Source: JAGNXB01 sp942490895 (GTDB lineage: Bacteria > Bacteroidota > Bacteroidia > Chitinophagales > Saprospiraceae). From it: a stretch of 64,000 nucleotides of DNA. A model generated the notes under the pieces. The model searched no databases. It was not told the DNA's origin and was given only the letters and a program-made list of their open reading frames with translations. Below are positions 54,103-63,903 of the stretch, in pieces (position 1 is the first letter of the stretch; each line of letters opens with the position of its first letter). Where the stretch lies: NCBI GenBank assembly GCA_942490895.1, contig CALNZC010000056.1, forward strand, positions 1-64,000, in the 5' to 3' direction. The position numbers and the translations under genes are program-made.

Positions 54103-56078
54103 ATGAATCGTCTGCTGATCATGTTATCCCTATTCCTGTCTGTCACTTTGAGTGCACAAGAGAACAGGTGGCATCTCTCTGACGGAGGAGAGGCCATTAT
54201 TTGGCCGGTAACTCCGGGAGAAACACATTTGGACCATGTGGAAATGAGTGGTTTGCAGATGTCTGCCATTGTCCACTATGGTGTGGAAAAGGGGGTGTGG
54301 AAACAACGTGTCCAATTGGTGTTTCCCATGTTGCGCACCCTACCCAATGACACCCATGCCAGTCTGATCCACGAGGTCAATACATCCGCTTTACCAGCGA
54401 TTCAAATCGATGGACAAAATGTGACCTGGGGGCTGAATGCCTTTTCATTCAACGGCATATTGTCTTCTACAATGGTCTCTCCAAAAACATCCAGATCCAT
54501 CGGGAGTCTTTTCCCTCGACAACTCAGGCAGCCTACTTTGATCTGATGACTCTGGAGAATACTTCAGATCAAGTCATAGAGGTCATCCTTCCGGTCATCA
54601 CGATCAGGGATACGACGGTAGCAAATCAAGGCCTGGATGGCGCATATGTGATCGAGACCACATCCACGCGCTCTGGAAAAACCCTCCTTCCTCCTGGTCA
54701 GCAGTTGGTCTATGCCCATGTGTATTCCGCTCGAAAAATCAGCGCATCACCTTCTTATTTTTCTGCGGCATATGAGCGGGAAAAACGACTCGAATTGATC
54801 CAGAATTCTCGAGAGCATCTCATTTTGACCACTCCGGATAAACAGATCAACCAATTGTTTGCCTTTGCCAAATTACGCGCAGTTGAAAGCATTTATAATA
54901 CCCGGGGCGGATTGATGCATGGTCCTGGAGGTGGCCGCTATTATGCGGCGATATGGGCTAATGATCAGGCGGAATACGCGAATCCATTTTTTCCTTTTCT
55001 GGGCAATGCAGAAGGCATCGAATCGGCGGTGAATTCTTTCCGTCATTTCGCGCGATATATCAATGACGAATATCGTCCCATCCCCAGTTCCATCATTGCT
55101 GAAGGAACAGATTATTGGAACGGGGCCGGCGATCGAGGGGATATGGCGATGATCGCGTATGGCGCAACCCGGTTCGCATTGGCGTATGGTGATACGCAAA
55201 CTGCCCGGGAGTTGTGGCCACTGATTACGTGGTGTCTGGAATATTGTCGCCGGCAGATCAACATCCATGGGGTGGTCGCTTCAGATTGTGATGAATTGGA
55301 AAATCGATTCCCTGCCGGAAAAGCCAACCTGCATACTTCCTGTCTGTATTACGATGCACTCTTGTCGGCTGAAATGCTGGGGCGTGATCTGATGATTGAA
55401 CCAGAGCAATTGGACCATTTCCGTCAGGACGCACCAAAAATGCGAAAGTCCATTCAGGCGTTTTTTGGTACTCGGATGCAGGGTTATGAAACCTACCGAT
55501 ATTTTGATGGAAATGAAGTGCTGCGTGCCTGGATTTGTACTCCGCTCACCGTGGGGATCATGGACCGGGCCGAAGGCACCATCAACGCATTATTCTCACC
55601 AGATCTCTGGACCGAAGACGGATTGGCAACGGAGGCCGGAAAACCAACTTTCTGGGATCGGGCCACGCTTTATGCCCTGCGGGGTGTGCTGGCCGCAGGC
55701 GAAACTGGCAGGGCCATGCCCTTCCTTGCACACTATGCCCAGCGACGATTATTAGGGGAACATGTTCCTTATGCGGTGGAGGCCTGGCCTGAAGGCAATC
55801 AACGTCACCTCTCAGCAGAAAGCGCACTGGTTTGCCGGGTGATCACAGAAGGTCTTTGGGGTATTCGTCCTGCAGGGCTTCAAGCCTTTACCTGCACACC
55901 CAGATTACCTGAAGGATGGGACAAAATGTCGTTGCGAAACGTCCATCTAATTGGAAATATTTTCGATCTGGAAGTCCAACGGAAATTCGGAGGCATCCAA
56001 TTTCAAGTGTTGAAAAATGGACAGGCTATCCTGGATCAATTTGTGGAAAATGGAGAACCCGTTCAGGTTTCAGAATAA
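54103..56078 (+). pseudogene. Glycoside-hydrolase-like (alpha/alpha toroid) protein, frameshifted
   Basis: Two overlapping frames join into one gene of about 658 residues. Frame one starts with signal peptide MNRLLIMLSLFLSVTLSAQE and reaches NAFSFNGI near 54460; the second resumes as VFYNGLSKNIQIHRESFPST-TQAAYFDLMTLEN and runs to 56078. One base is missing near 54463. The large C-terminal part is helical, with GGGRYYAAIWANDQAEYANP, DYWNGAGDRGDMAMIAYGAT and GLATEAGKPTFWDRATLYAL, as in six-hairpin glycosidases. The substrate is unknown. Its stop lies two bases from that of the convergent next gene. The frameshift may be a read error. Confidence 0.78.
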
Positions 56079-56079
56079 G

Positions 56080-56967
56080 TCATTCTATGAGTACTATTCC
56101 ACTGGCCATATGCCCCTGATCAGACAAGAGTCTCACCAGATGAATTCCTGAAATTCCAGTTGGAATTTGGTAAGCAACCTGATCTTGATCCCCAGGAACA
56201 ACTTGTTCATCCACCAATACTCCATCGATAGAGATGAGCTGATAATGACAATTTCTAAATCGGCTAAATGATCCGGGCACACTGATATGGATTGCACCTG
56301 ATGTTGGGTTAGGCCAAACAGAGATTAACTCTGGATTTGCACTTGACAAAATAGAAACCAGACTTTCTTCACAATTACCCTCAGTAGTCGATACTCTTAA
56401 TGAGTCCTTATTCCAATAACACAATAGTCTGTCCGTATCTATGGAAAACTCAAATTCCCGGCTGAATGGATGTCCGGTTGCTGCGCCGCCTTCAATCCAA
56501 AGATTAGCAAGATCTGGGTCATCTACACTGCGAATGGAAACCAACCTTATCGAGTCGTCATCATATTTTACTTTTGAAACCCAGTTGACGACTACGACTA
56601 CGTCTGTAACAGTTATGGTGTCGCCTTTCACCACATTAAATGCATAGCGAAGTTCTTCTTGATAACCCAGCCATTCATCCCCCGTCAGCATATATACATC
56701 GGAGTTGGATCCGTCGTGCCAATAGGAGAATTCAAAGGGTATCCATGTAGAGGTTGGTTTATCCCAATAGGTCAGTTTCCTGTAAACATGATCATTCACG
56801 ACTAATGAGTCATTTGAAAAACGAAGTTGGACAGATGAGGTAGAGCCAAAATCACCGATCCCTTCTACCTTCCATTGATTTTCGAGTGAAGTCATCTGCT
56901 GTGCAAATATCCAACAAGGTGACAGCAGGAGGAATAACAATATTTTGTTCATCATGGAGGAATTCAA
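56080..56967 (-). CDS. T9SS type A secreted protein, hypothetical
   Basis: A 295-residue protein; signal peptide MNKILLFLLLSPCWIFAQQ after a possible start MNSSMMNK. The middle has beta-rich sequence (KLTYWDKPTSTWIPFEFSYW) with no recognised family. The C-terminus LISVWPNPTSGAIHISVPGS, CHYQLISIDGVLVDE and SGIHLVRLLSDQGHMASGIV is a type A sorting domain. It converges on the glycoside-hydrolase-like gene with almost touching stops. Confidence 0.82.
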   Translation of the reverse strand: MNSSMMNKILLFLLLSPCWIFAQQMTSLENQWKVEGIGDFGSTSSVQLRFSNDSLVVNDHVYRKLTYWDKPTSTWIPFEFSYWHDGSNSDVYMLTGDEWLGYQEELRYAFNVVKGDTITVTDVVVVVNWVSKVKYDDDSIRLVSIRSVDDPDLANLWIEGGAATGHPFSREFEFSIDTDRLLCYWNKDSLRVSTTEGNCEESLVSILSSANPELISVWPNPTSGAIHISVPGSFSRFRNCHYQLISIDGVLVDEQVVPGDQDQVAYQIPTGISGIHLVRLLSDQGHMASGIVLIE

Positions 56968-57615
56968 GTCAATTTATAACCTTCCACTTGCATAATCAAC
57001 ACCTCTAATGTGTAGCTAATATATTTAATTTTTCATCAATTCAAGTTATGCAGATTTCCGTGTTGTCCCTCCTGGTATTGACATTAAACATTCCAATGCC
57101 TGCCCCTCTCCGCCAGCTGGCGGACCGAGGCAGTGACTTTTTGTTGCGTCAAAAAGTCACCAAAGATCGCCTGTCGACAAAATGGGCCTTCATCTTTTGT
57201 TAAGGATACGCTGATCTCATCTTGCGTGTATGCTACGTTTATATCATGGCCCAGCCGTTCCTGTTTTGCCGTTGGGGTAGACCCCAAAATGAATACAGTA
57301 TGATGCTCTTCGCCATAAGTCATCAACTACATCTTATCGGCAAAACAATACGGCATGCCATTCTTTGTGAGCATCAATGGAATAATGGTAAACGCTTAAA
57401 CAACAAGGTCGGCCATGATATTACTGGGGCCCAGACGATCCGCCAGCTGGCCCCGAGAACTCGGGGTCTGGATCCGGACCTTCAGCGTCCGGGCCCTTCT
57501 TTGGCGACGGATAATTAAAATACATTCCTGCAAGACATAAGATTTCGTATCAATTCTCTACCTCTTAATTAAATCATACTGATTGTCTTCACTTGGTGGA
57601 ATGAAATTCATTTTC
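56968..57615. other. Spacer with palindromes, no gene
   Basis: Contains CCGCCAGCTGGCGGA at 57110-57124, TTTTTGTTGCGTCAAAAAGT at 57137-57156, and GGCCCCGAGAACTCGGGGTC at 57452-57471, words shared with other spacers of the window. Two chance frames here have no conserved features. Confidence 0.6.
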
Positions 57616-58869
57616 CTAATGCTGATGCGCCTCCCCGGCATTCGTCATTTTCGCCAGGAGGAAAAAGCTGCCTTCCGTGACAAAACGAGCCGTATCCGAA
57701 ACTTCGGATAATAAGGTCACAGCGGTATAGCCCAGTTCACTAGCGCCTTTCTTCACCGGGATCCGCTCAAACATATACGGTTCCGGCCCGGATGCTGCAT
57801 GTGCATGGTCCTTTTCTTCCGGACCGTGGCTGTGTGCTGATTCCCTCTTCTTGACCATGAAGACAAAGTCCATTCCATCATGGTTGGCAATCGCACCTGA
57901 CGGTAAAGCGGGCACACGTTCATCTTTGACATTCAATTGTGCAGTCACACTCATCCCCTCGATCAGCCCCTTAATGTCTCCCTTCACGACACAGTGTACC
58001 GCAATGGCTTTACTTTCATTTTCAAATGTCGTTCCAATGGAGAACACTTCCGCCTGGTAACTTTTACCCGGTTGGTTCGTCAAAATAAAGGTAATGGCCT
58101 GGCCTTTCCGGACATGGGGCAGATCCTTTTCATAGACATAGATATCCAGATGGAGTTGAGAATTGTCGATCACATCGGCAACGACAGTGGACGCACCAAC
58201 ATGGGCGCCAATATTGACCATTACATTTCCCACGGATCCCCGGATCGGCGACCGGACCGTGATTTGGGAGGACAAATTTTCAGCGGTCAGTTCCTTTATA
58301 TCAATCCCCATCAAGGTCAATTGCCGACCCAGAGCTGCACGCCGAATAAGGAAACCCTCCAGGGTCGCTTCTGCCATTTGTAGATTCTTCATGGAACCGG
58401 CATTCCCTTTTGACAATTCCTGTTGACGTTGGTATTCTGATTGTGCCAAATTGATCTTCGGTCGTAAAGAAAGATATTCCTCCTGGATGGGAATAAACTC
58501 CGGACTGATCAATGTGGCCATGGCCTGACCTCTGGCGACCATGCTGCCCGGCCGGACAAAAATCTTCTCTACGACTCCAGGGTACAAACTATTGACCGTA
58601 GCCTTATTCTGGCTAGGGACATTCAGATACCCGCTGGCTTTAATGCTGGAGGAAAGGTTTCGTTGTTCAATCTGACCCACCTTCAGATCAATACTTTTCA
58701 TTTGCTCAACAGTCAGTCCCACAGTATTCTCCAGGCCCTCTTCATGCTCATGTCCAGAACCAGCACTATGGTCATGTGCAAAAGCATCCTCATGATTGTC
58801 ACCATCAAATGGCTGGCATCCAGTCCATAAAATAAGACTGGTCAAAATCAGATAAAGTGAATATCTCAT
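57616..58869 (-). CDS. CusB/CzcB-type periplasmic adaptor of metal efflux
   Basis: A 417-residue RND membrane fusion protein. The lipoprotein signal ends at Cys18 (LILWTGCQP). Two His-rich stretches, one N-terminal (HEDAFAHDHSAGSGHEHEEG) and one near the end (SAHSHGPEEKDHAHAASG), suggest metal capture. The adaptor core has KASGYLNVPSQNKATVNSLY, then a helical hairpin (YLSLRPKINLAQSEYQRQQE) and barrel strands (ITVRSPIRGSVGNVMVNIGA). It lies 46 bases downstream of the pump gene on the same strand and bridges it to the outer membrane. The metal is probably Cu+ or Zn2+/Co2+/Cd2+. Confidence 0.92.
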   Translation of the reverse strand: MRYSLYLILTSLILWTGCQPFDGDNHEDAFAHDHSAGSGHEHEEGLENTVGLTVEQMKSIDLKVGQIEQRNLSSSIKASGYLNVPSQNKATVNSLYPGVVEKIFVRPGSMVARGQAMATLISPEFIPIQEEYLSLRPKINLAQSEYQRQQELSKGNAGSMKNLQMAEATLEGFLIRRAALGRQLTLMGIDIKELTAENLSSQITVRSPIRGSVGNVMVNIGAHVGASTVVADVIDNSQLHLDIYVYEKDLPHVRKGQAITFILTNQPGKSYQAEVFSIGTTFENESKAIAVHCVVKGDIKGLIEGMSVTAQLNVKDERVPALPSGAIANHDGMDFVFMVKKRESAHSHGPEEKDHAHAASGPEPYMFERIPVKKGASELGYTAVTLLSEVSDTARFVTEGSFFLLAKMTNAGEAHQH

Positions 58870-58915
58870 AAAGCATTATGGTTTCAAACAGGGCGTTGAT
58901 CCTGTCCGTTAAGGA

Positions 58916-61900
58916 TTATTTTTCGAGGAGGTATTGATATTGAATGACCAACTGATTGTAGTCGTTCAAGGCATCAAGATGACTTTGTTTTATGGCTACC
59001 GCCTGCGCGACGAATTGCAGCCAATCTGCCACACTGATCTCCCCTGAAGTATAGGAGGATTCGGCGGCCTGCAAGATGGCACCAGATTGTTTCAATCCGA
59101 ATTCTTCGTAATACTGCAAGGCTTCCAGACTTCGGGTCATTCGTTCCCTGGTTTGAGCGACCATGGTCCTCCATCGAGCTGTCTCTGCCTGGAGTTGCAT
59201 AGATTGCATTTGATGTTCGATCCGGGCGGCTTCGATTTTTTTTCGGCCGCTTTTGCTGGCTAACGGAACACCGACGGTGAAAGAAAATCCGGTAAACGGA
59301 GGATCAATACCATACAGTCGCTGACTGAATACCCGGCCCGAATAATCCGGCAACAGCGATTTTTGTTGGGCAAGAATACCCGATGCTGCCCAGTCGACAA
59401 CAGCCTGCTGGTTCTGCAAGACAGGGTGAATTCCCTGAGGAATAGTGGTCGGCAATTCAATCTTGTACAACTCTTGATCTATGGGCAGAGCCCGTTCGGT
59501 TGTGTTCATCACCAGCTGCAAGGTTTGCACTTCTACGGCAATATCGTGGTCCAACTGACCAAGGACCATCCGCATTTCCTGAGAACGCGTTTCTGCTGCG
59601 AGGCGGTCTAATCCCGAGCTTTCACCGGCACGTACACGTACATTCGCTGCCCCGGACATCCCGGTATACAGACTGTCCAGCGTGTGGTACAAACTCTTTT
59701 GTTGCTCCAGATACCACAATTGGTAATACGCGGCACGGACATCCCGGATCAGCTCTGCCTCCTGAATCACCAATCGTGATTCTGCCATGCGCACCTGATT
59801 GGACAACTGTTTTTTTCGAGCTTTATACAGCCCGGGTGTGGACATGCTTTGGGACAGGCCGATCTTCCAGATCCCCTTGGGATCGCCTGGTCGGAGGTCT
59901 TCATTTTCCACAAATACACCTGTCTTGGGCAGGTCCAGCCAGGTGCCCGCCAGTGCCTCGTTTCGTTGGATTTCCAACTGGCCAACTTGAAGGGGAAGAT
60001 TGGCTTCTTTTGCGCGTTGGATAACCGTTTCCAGGGTCATGCGTGAAGGGGATTGCCCACTGACCTCACTGTTGGTACCGAACAGCACCAAGGTGAATGC
60101 AACGGGAATGATCCCGTTCAAACGCGGGCGACTTCCCGGACGATCCACGAGCATCAGATATAACAGCGGCAACACCACCAGGGTGAGAAAGGTAGCGGTG
60201 ATCAAGCCGCCGATTACGACCGTTGCCAATGGCTTTTGCACCTCGGCACCAGCACCTGTTGACAAAGCCATGGGTAAAAAACCAAAGGAAGCGACCATGG
60301 CTGTCATCAACACCGGACGCAATCGAATTCGGGTCCCTTCGATGACCCGATCCAGGACATTTTCGACCCCATCCTTTTTCAATTGATTAAAGGTGGCAAT
60401 CAGTACGATCCCATTGAGGACCGCCACCCCGAAAAGGGCAATAAAGCCCACGCCGGCAGAAATCGAGAAGGGCATTCCTCGCATCATCAGAGCAAAGACT
60501 CCACCTATGGCACTCATCGGGATTGCCGTGAAGATCAAGAGCGCCAGTTTGACCGAATGGAAGGTGAAATAGAGCAATAAAAAGATCAACGCCAATGCCA
60601 CGGGAACGGCGATTTTCAAACGATCATTGGCTCGCTCAAGATTTTCAAATGTTCCTCCGAAGGTGGTGTAATACCCTTCCGGCAATTGGACCTGGTCTCT
60701 CAGCTTTGTCTGAATCTCCTGGACGACAGACTGGACGTCCCGACCTTCTACATTAAAGCCGATCACGATTCTCCGTTTGCCATCATCCCGACTGATCTGC
60801 GCTGGCCCTTGCTGAAAGGTTACAGTTGCCACCTGATCCAGGGGTATCTGATTTCCTGAAGGGGTAGCGACATAGAGGTCCCCGACATCTTCAAATGAAG
60901 AACGATGCATACTGTCCAGTCGAACCACCAGATCAAAACGTCGTTCATTTTCAAACACGACGCCTGCTTTCTCTCCAGCAAAGGCTGTACTAACAGTATG
61001 ATTGACATCTTCGACACTGATCCCGTAGTTGGCCAGTCTGTTGCGATCATATTGGATCGTGATCTGGGGCAGTCCGATGGTCTGCTCCACCTGAGGCGTG
61101 CTGATGCCCTCAACAGTTTGGAGCACAGTAGAAATCCGGGGTGCCAGAGCGGCAAGGGTATCGATATTTTCACCGAAGATCTTCACAGCCACATCCTGCC
61201 TGATCCCGGTCATCAATTCATTAAATCGCATCTGGATGGGTTGATTGGCTTCAAAAAAGATCCCTGGAATGGTTTCCAGCTTCTTGAGCATGAGCCGAGC
61301 CAGCTCCTGATAATCCTGGGTTGTGGTCCACTCGGATTTGTCTTTGAGGATGATCATCATATCTGTCGCTTCCGGAGGCATGGGATCTGTCGGCACTTCG
61401 GCGCTTCCAGTCTTTCCAACCACCATTTTTACTTCCGGAAATGTCTTTAGTAAACGTTGAGCCTGCATGGAAGTCTCGATACTTTGTGACAGGGATGAAC
61501 CCATGGGCAAGATGCAGTGGAAGGCATAGTCACCCTCCTCCAACTGGGGGATAAACTCTCCTCCGATCCGGGAAAAAAGGAAAACACTCAAAATGAATAT
61601 GCCAATGGTCAAACCGATGATCAGTCGTTTAAATCGGATGGCCAGATCCAGGACCGGGGTATACATTCGTTGGAAGAACTGCATCATTCGGCCAGAAAAC
61701 CCGGTCTCCTCTGACATTTGCTTCGGAAGAAACCAGGCGCACATCATGGGGATATAAGTCACGGACAAGAGCAGGGCCCCGAAAATGGCAAACCCTACCG
61801 TTTGGGCCATCGGTGTGAACATCTTGCCTTCGATGCCGACCAGGGTCAGGATGGGGATATACACCACCAAAATGATGATCTCTCCAAATGCGGCGCTGTT

Positions 61901-63238
61901 GCGAATCCGGGAAGCACTGTGAAAGACCTCCTTGTCCATCTCCGCTTGCGTAAACTTTCGGCCTCGCTGCCGGAGGCCCAGGTGGTGCAAGGTTGCCTCC
62001 ACAATGATCACGGCACCGTCGACGATCAATCCAAAATCAATGGCGCCGAGCGACATCAGGTTGGCACTGACTCCGAAGACATTCATCATCCCCAGGGCAA
62101 ATAACATGGATAATGGAATGGCACTGGCTACGATCATTCCTGCACGAAGATTGCCCAGGAAAACCACCAGCACAAAAATGACGATCAAGGCTCCTTCGAC
62201 CAGGTTCTTTTCCACTGTCGCAATAGCTCGCTCGACCAGATTGGTGCGATCCAGAAAAGGTTCAATGATGACATCATCGGGTAGTGATCGCTGGATGGTC
62301 TTCATCTTTTCCTTGACCCGTTCCACGACTTCGGCACTGTTGGCTCCTTTCAACATCATCACCATTCCACCAACAGCTTCCTTCTCCCCGTTGTAGGTGA
62401 GGGCTCCATATCGGACGGCGCTGCCAAACCTGACTTCGGCGACATCATTGATGAGGATGGGAATGCCGTTGGGCGAGAGTTTGACGATGATGTTGCGAAT
62501 ATCTTCCAGCGAATGGACCAAGCCAACGCCTCGAATAAACCAGGCATTGGGTTTCTTATCGATATAGGCCCCGCCAGTATTTTCATTATTGTTTTCCAGG
62601 GCACGGAAGATCTCCGGGATGGTCACCTCCATTGCTCGGAGGCGATCCGGGTTGACCGCCACTTCATACTGTTTGAGTATTCCACCAAATCCGTTGACCT
62701 CGGCCACTCCGGGTGTACCATACAATTGCCGGGCGACGATCCAGTCCTGCATGGTCCGCAGATCCATTCCGGTGTATTTGTCTTCGCTCCCTTCTTTGGG
62801 GTGAATGACATATTGATAGACTTCTCCCAGGCCGGTGGACACTGGAGCCAGCTCGGGTTTTCCGATGCCTTTCGGGATCAGCTCTTCGGCTTCCCGCATC
62901 CGTTCTCCTACGATCTGGCGGGCAAACCAGATGTCGACCTCTTCCGCAAATACGATGGTGACCACAGACAAACCAAATCGCGAAATGGATCGCAATTCAA
63001 CCAGGTCTGGCAGATTGGCCATCGATTGCTCGATGGGATAGGTCACAAATTGCTCGACTTCCTGGGCGGCCAGAGTCGGGCAGATCGTGATGATCTGCAC
63101 TTGATTATTGGTAATATCCGGAACGGCATCCACCGGCAGACGAGTGGCACTCCACACACCCCAAACCACCAGGAAGGCAGTCATCAACAAGATGATCGGC
63201 TTATTCTTTATCGAAAAGTAGATGATCTGATTCAACAT
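58916..63238 (-). CDS. CusA/CzcA heavy-metal RND pump fused to TolC-like outer-membrane factor
   Basis: A 1,440-residue fusion. Residues 1 to about 1035 are a heavy-metal RND pump: MLNQIIYFSIKNKPIILLMT start, twelve membrane segments in two sets, and the proton-relay motif DFGLIVDGAVIIVE near residue 401. After the pump comes RLNGIIPVAFTLVLFGTNSE followed by VSGQSPS, which looks like an internal signal peptide. Residues from about 1063 to 1440 are TolC/CzcC-like helical repeats (MTLETVIQRAKEANLPLQVG start, YNQLVIQYQYLLEK end). Such fusions are known in Bacteroidota. The internal signal suggests that the outer-membrane part is exported and perhaps cut off. Operon partner: CusB-like gene. Confidence 0.93.
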   Translation of the reverse strand: MLNQIIYFSIKNKPIILLMTAFLVVWGVWSATRLPVDAVPDITNNQVQIITICPTLAAQEVEQFVTYPIEQSMANLPDLVELRSISRFGLSVVTIVFAEEVDIWFARQIVGERMREAEELIPKGIGKPELAPVSTGLGEVYQYVIHPKEGSEDKYTGMDLRTMQDWIVARQLYGTPGVAEVNGFGGILKQYEVAVNPDRLRAMEVTIPEIFRALENNNENTGGAYIDKKPNAWFIRGVGLVHSLEDIRNIIVKLSPNGIPILINDVAEVRFGSAVRYGALTYNGEKEAVGGMVMMLKGANSAEVVERVKEKMKTIQRSLPDDVIIEPFLDRTNLVERAIATVEKNLVEGALIVIFVLVVFLGNLRAGMIVASAIPLSMLFALGMMNVFGVSANLMSLGAIDFGLIVDGAVIIVEATLHHLGLRQRGRKFTQAEMDKEVFHSASRIRNSAAFGEIIILVVYIPILTLVGIEGKMFTPMAQTVGFAIFGALLLSVTYIPMMCAWFLPKQMSEETGFSGRMMQFFQRMYTPVLDLAIRFKRLIIGLTIGIFILSVFLFSRIGGEFIPQLEEGDYAFHCILPMGSSLSQSIETSMQAQRLLKTFPEVKMVVGKTGSAEVPTDPMPPEATDMMIILKDKSEWTTTQDYQELARLMLKKLETIPGIFFEANQPIQMRFNELMTGIRQDVAVKIFGENIDTLAALAPRISTVLQTVEGISTPQVEQTIGLPQITIQYDRNRLANYGISVEDVNHTVSTAFAGEKAGVVFENERRFDLVVRLDSMHRSSFEDVGDLYVATPSGNQIPLDQVATVTFQQGPAQISRDDGKRRIVIGFNVEGRDVQSVVQEIQTKLRDQVQLPEGYYTTFGGTFENLERANDRLKIAVPVALALIFLLLYFTFHSVKLALLIFTAIPMSAIGGVFALMMRGMPFSISAGVGFIALFGVAVLNGIVLIATFNQLKKDGVENVLDRVIEGTRIRLRPVLMTAMVASFGFLPMALSTGAGAEVQKPLATVVIGGLITATFLTLVVLPLLYLMLVDRPGSRPRLNGIIPVAFTLVLFGTNSEVSGQSPSRMTLETVIQRAKEANLPLQVGQLEIQRNEALAGTWLDLPKTGVFVENEDLRPGDPKGIWKIGLSQSMSTPGLYKARKKQLSNQVRMAESRLVIQEAELIRDVRAAYYQLWYLEQQKSLYHTLDSLYTGMSGAANVRVRAGESSGLDRLAAETRSQEMRMVLGQLDHDIAVEVQTLQLVMNTTERALPIDQELYKIELPTTIPQGIHPVLQNQQAVVDWAASGILAQQKSLLPDYSGRVFSQRLYGIDPPFTGFSFTVGVPLASKSGRKKIEAARIEHQMQSMQLQAETARWRTMVAQTRERMTRSLEALQYYEEFGLKQSGAILQAAESSYTSGEISVADWLQFVAQAVAIKQSHLDALNDYNQLVIQYQYLLEK

Positions 63239-63414
63239 AAGGAATCATTGAGTTTTCTGTCAGGTTGCCACATTCAATGGCACTCACATAGATCTGGCAT
63301 CAGGAACATCCGAACAAGATCCGCAGATGCATCATCCATGAAGAAGGAATACAACAGGCGAATGGTCCCGATCTGCTATTCAGCAACGGTGGTACTCGGA
63401 CGTAAAAAACTCAT

Positions 63415-63744
63415 CTAAGATATTGGAGGCCGATCGTGCGCCTTGTGATAGGCGGTCGACAAGGGAGAGCGGAATTGAAAATCAGCTGTTCGGTAAACCA
63501 GGGTCGGCGTACCCACTGGCAGATGTTCCGCTTCAGTGGTGATCGTCACTGTTCCACAACAGCTGCATAGACAAAATGGACTGCAGAAATCTGCACAATC
63601 GGAGTGACTTTCCTCAGCATTTCCTTCCTCCATGTGGAGGACTGTGCTGTCACTATGCCCTTCATGTTCATGTTCCCCATCATTGCACGGCACGCACGCC
63701 AGAGCGAGGAGGTACATTGCAAAGAGAAAAGAGAACACCTTCAT
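63415..63744 (-). CDS. Cys/His-rich small exported protein (DUF6660-like)
   Basis: A 109-residue protein, MKVFSFLFAMYLLALACVPC with a signal peptide, followed by His/Glu-rich NDGEHEHEGHSD and then CADFCSPFCLCSCCGT, a Cys-rich metal-binding motif, and a C-terminal part ending AYHKAHDRPPIS. The pattern fits small proteins of the DUF6660 type found beside metal-efflux genes in Bacteroidota. It is the first gene upstream of the pump, on the same strand, 176 bases away. Confidence 0.78.
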   Translation of the reverse strand: MKVFSFLFAMYLLALACVPCNDGEHEHEGHSDSTVLHMEEGNAEESHSDCADFCSPFCLCSCCGTVTITTEAEHLPVGTPTLVYRTADFQFRSPLSTAYHKAHDRPPIS

Positions 63745-63903
63745 GACGCAAAGATAGGGGAAAGAAGGAAGACTTGGAATTCCATGATGGAGATCAAATT
63801 CACTGCTTCAGTTGTTATAGAAGTCATATCAGGGAATAAAATGAAAAAATGATGCCAGTCTTTCCCATTTCTTGATGGTCACCTTTGTACCCTATTCTAA
63901 ATT

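Noticed and set aside
57084..57518. Two short frames in the spacer before the metal-efflux locus
   Set aside because: They read through shared palindromic spacer words and lack conserved sequence or start signals.
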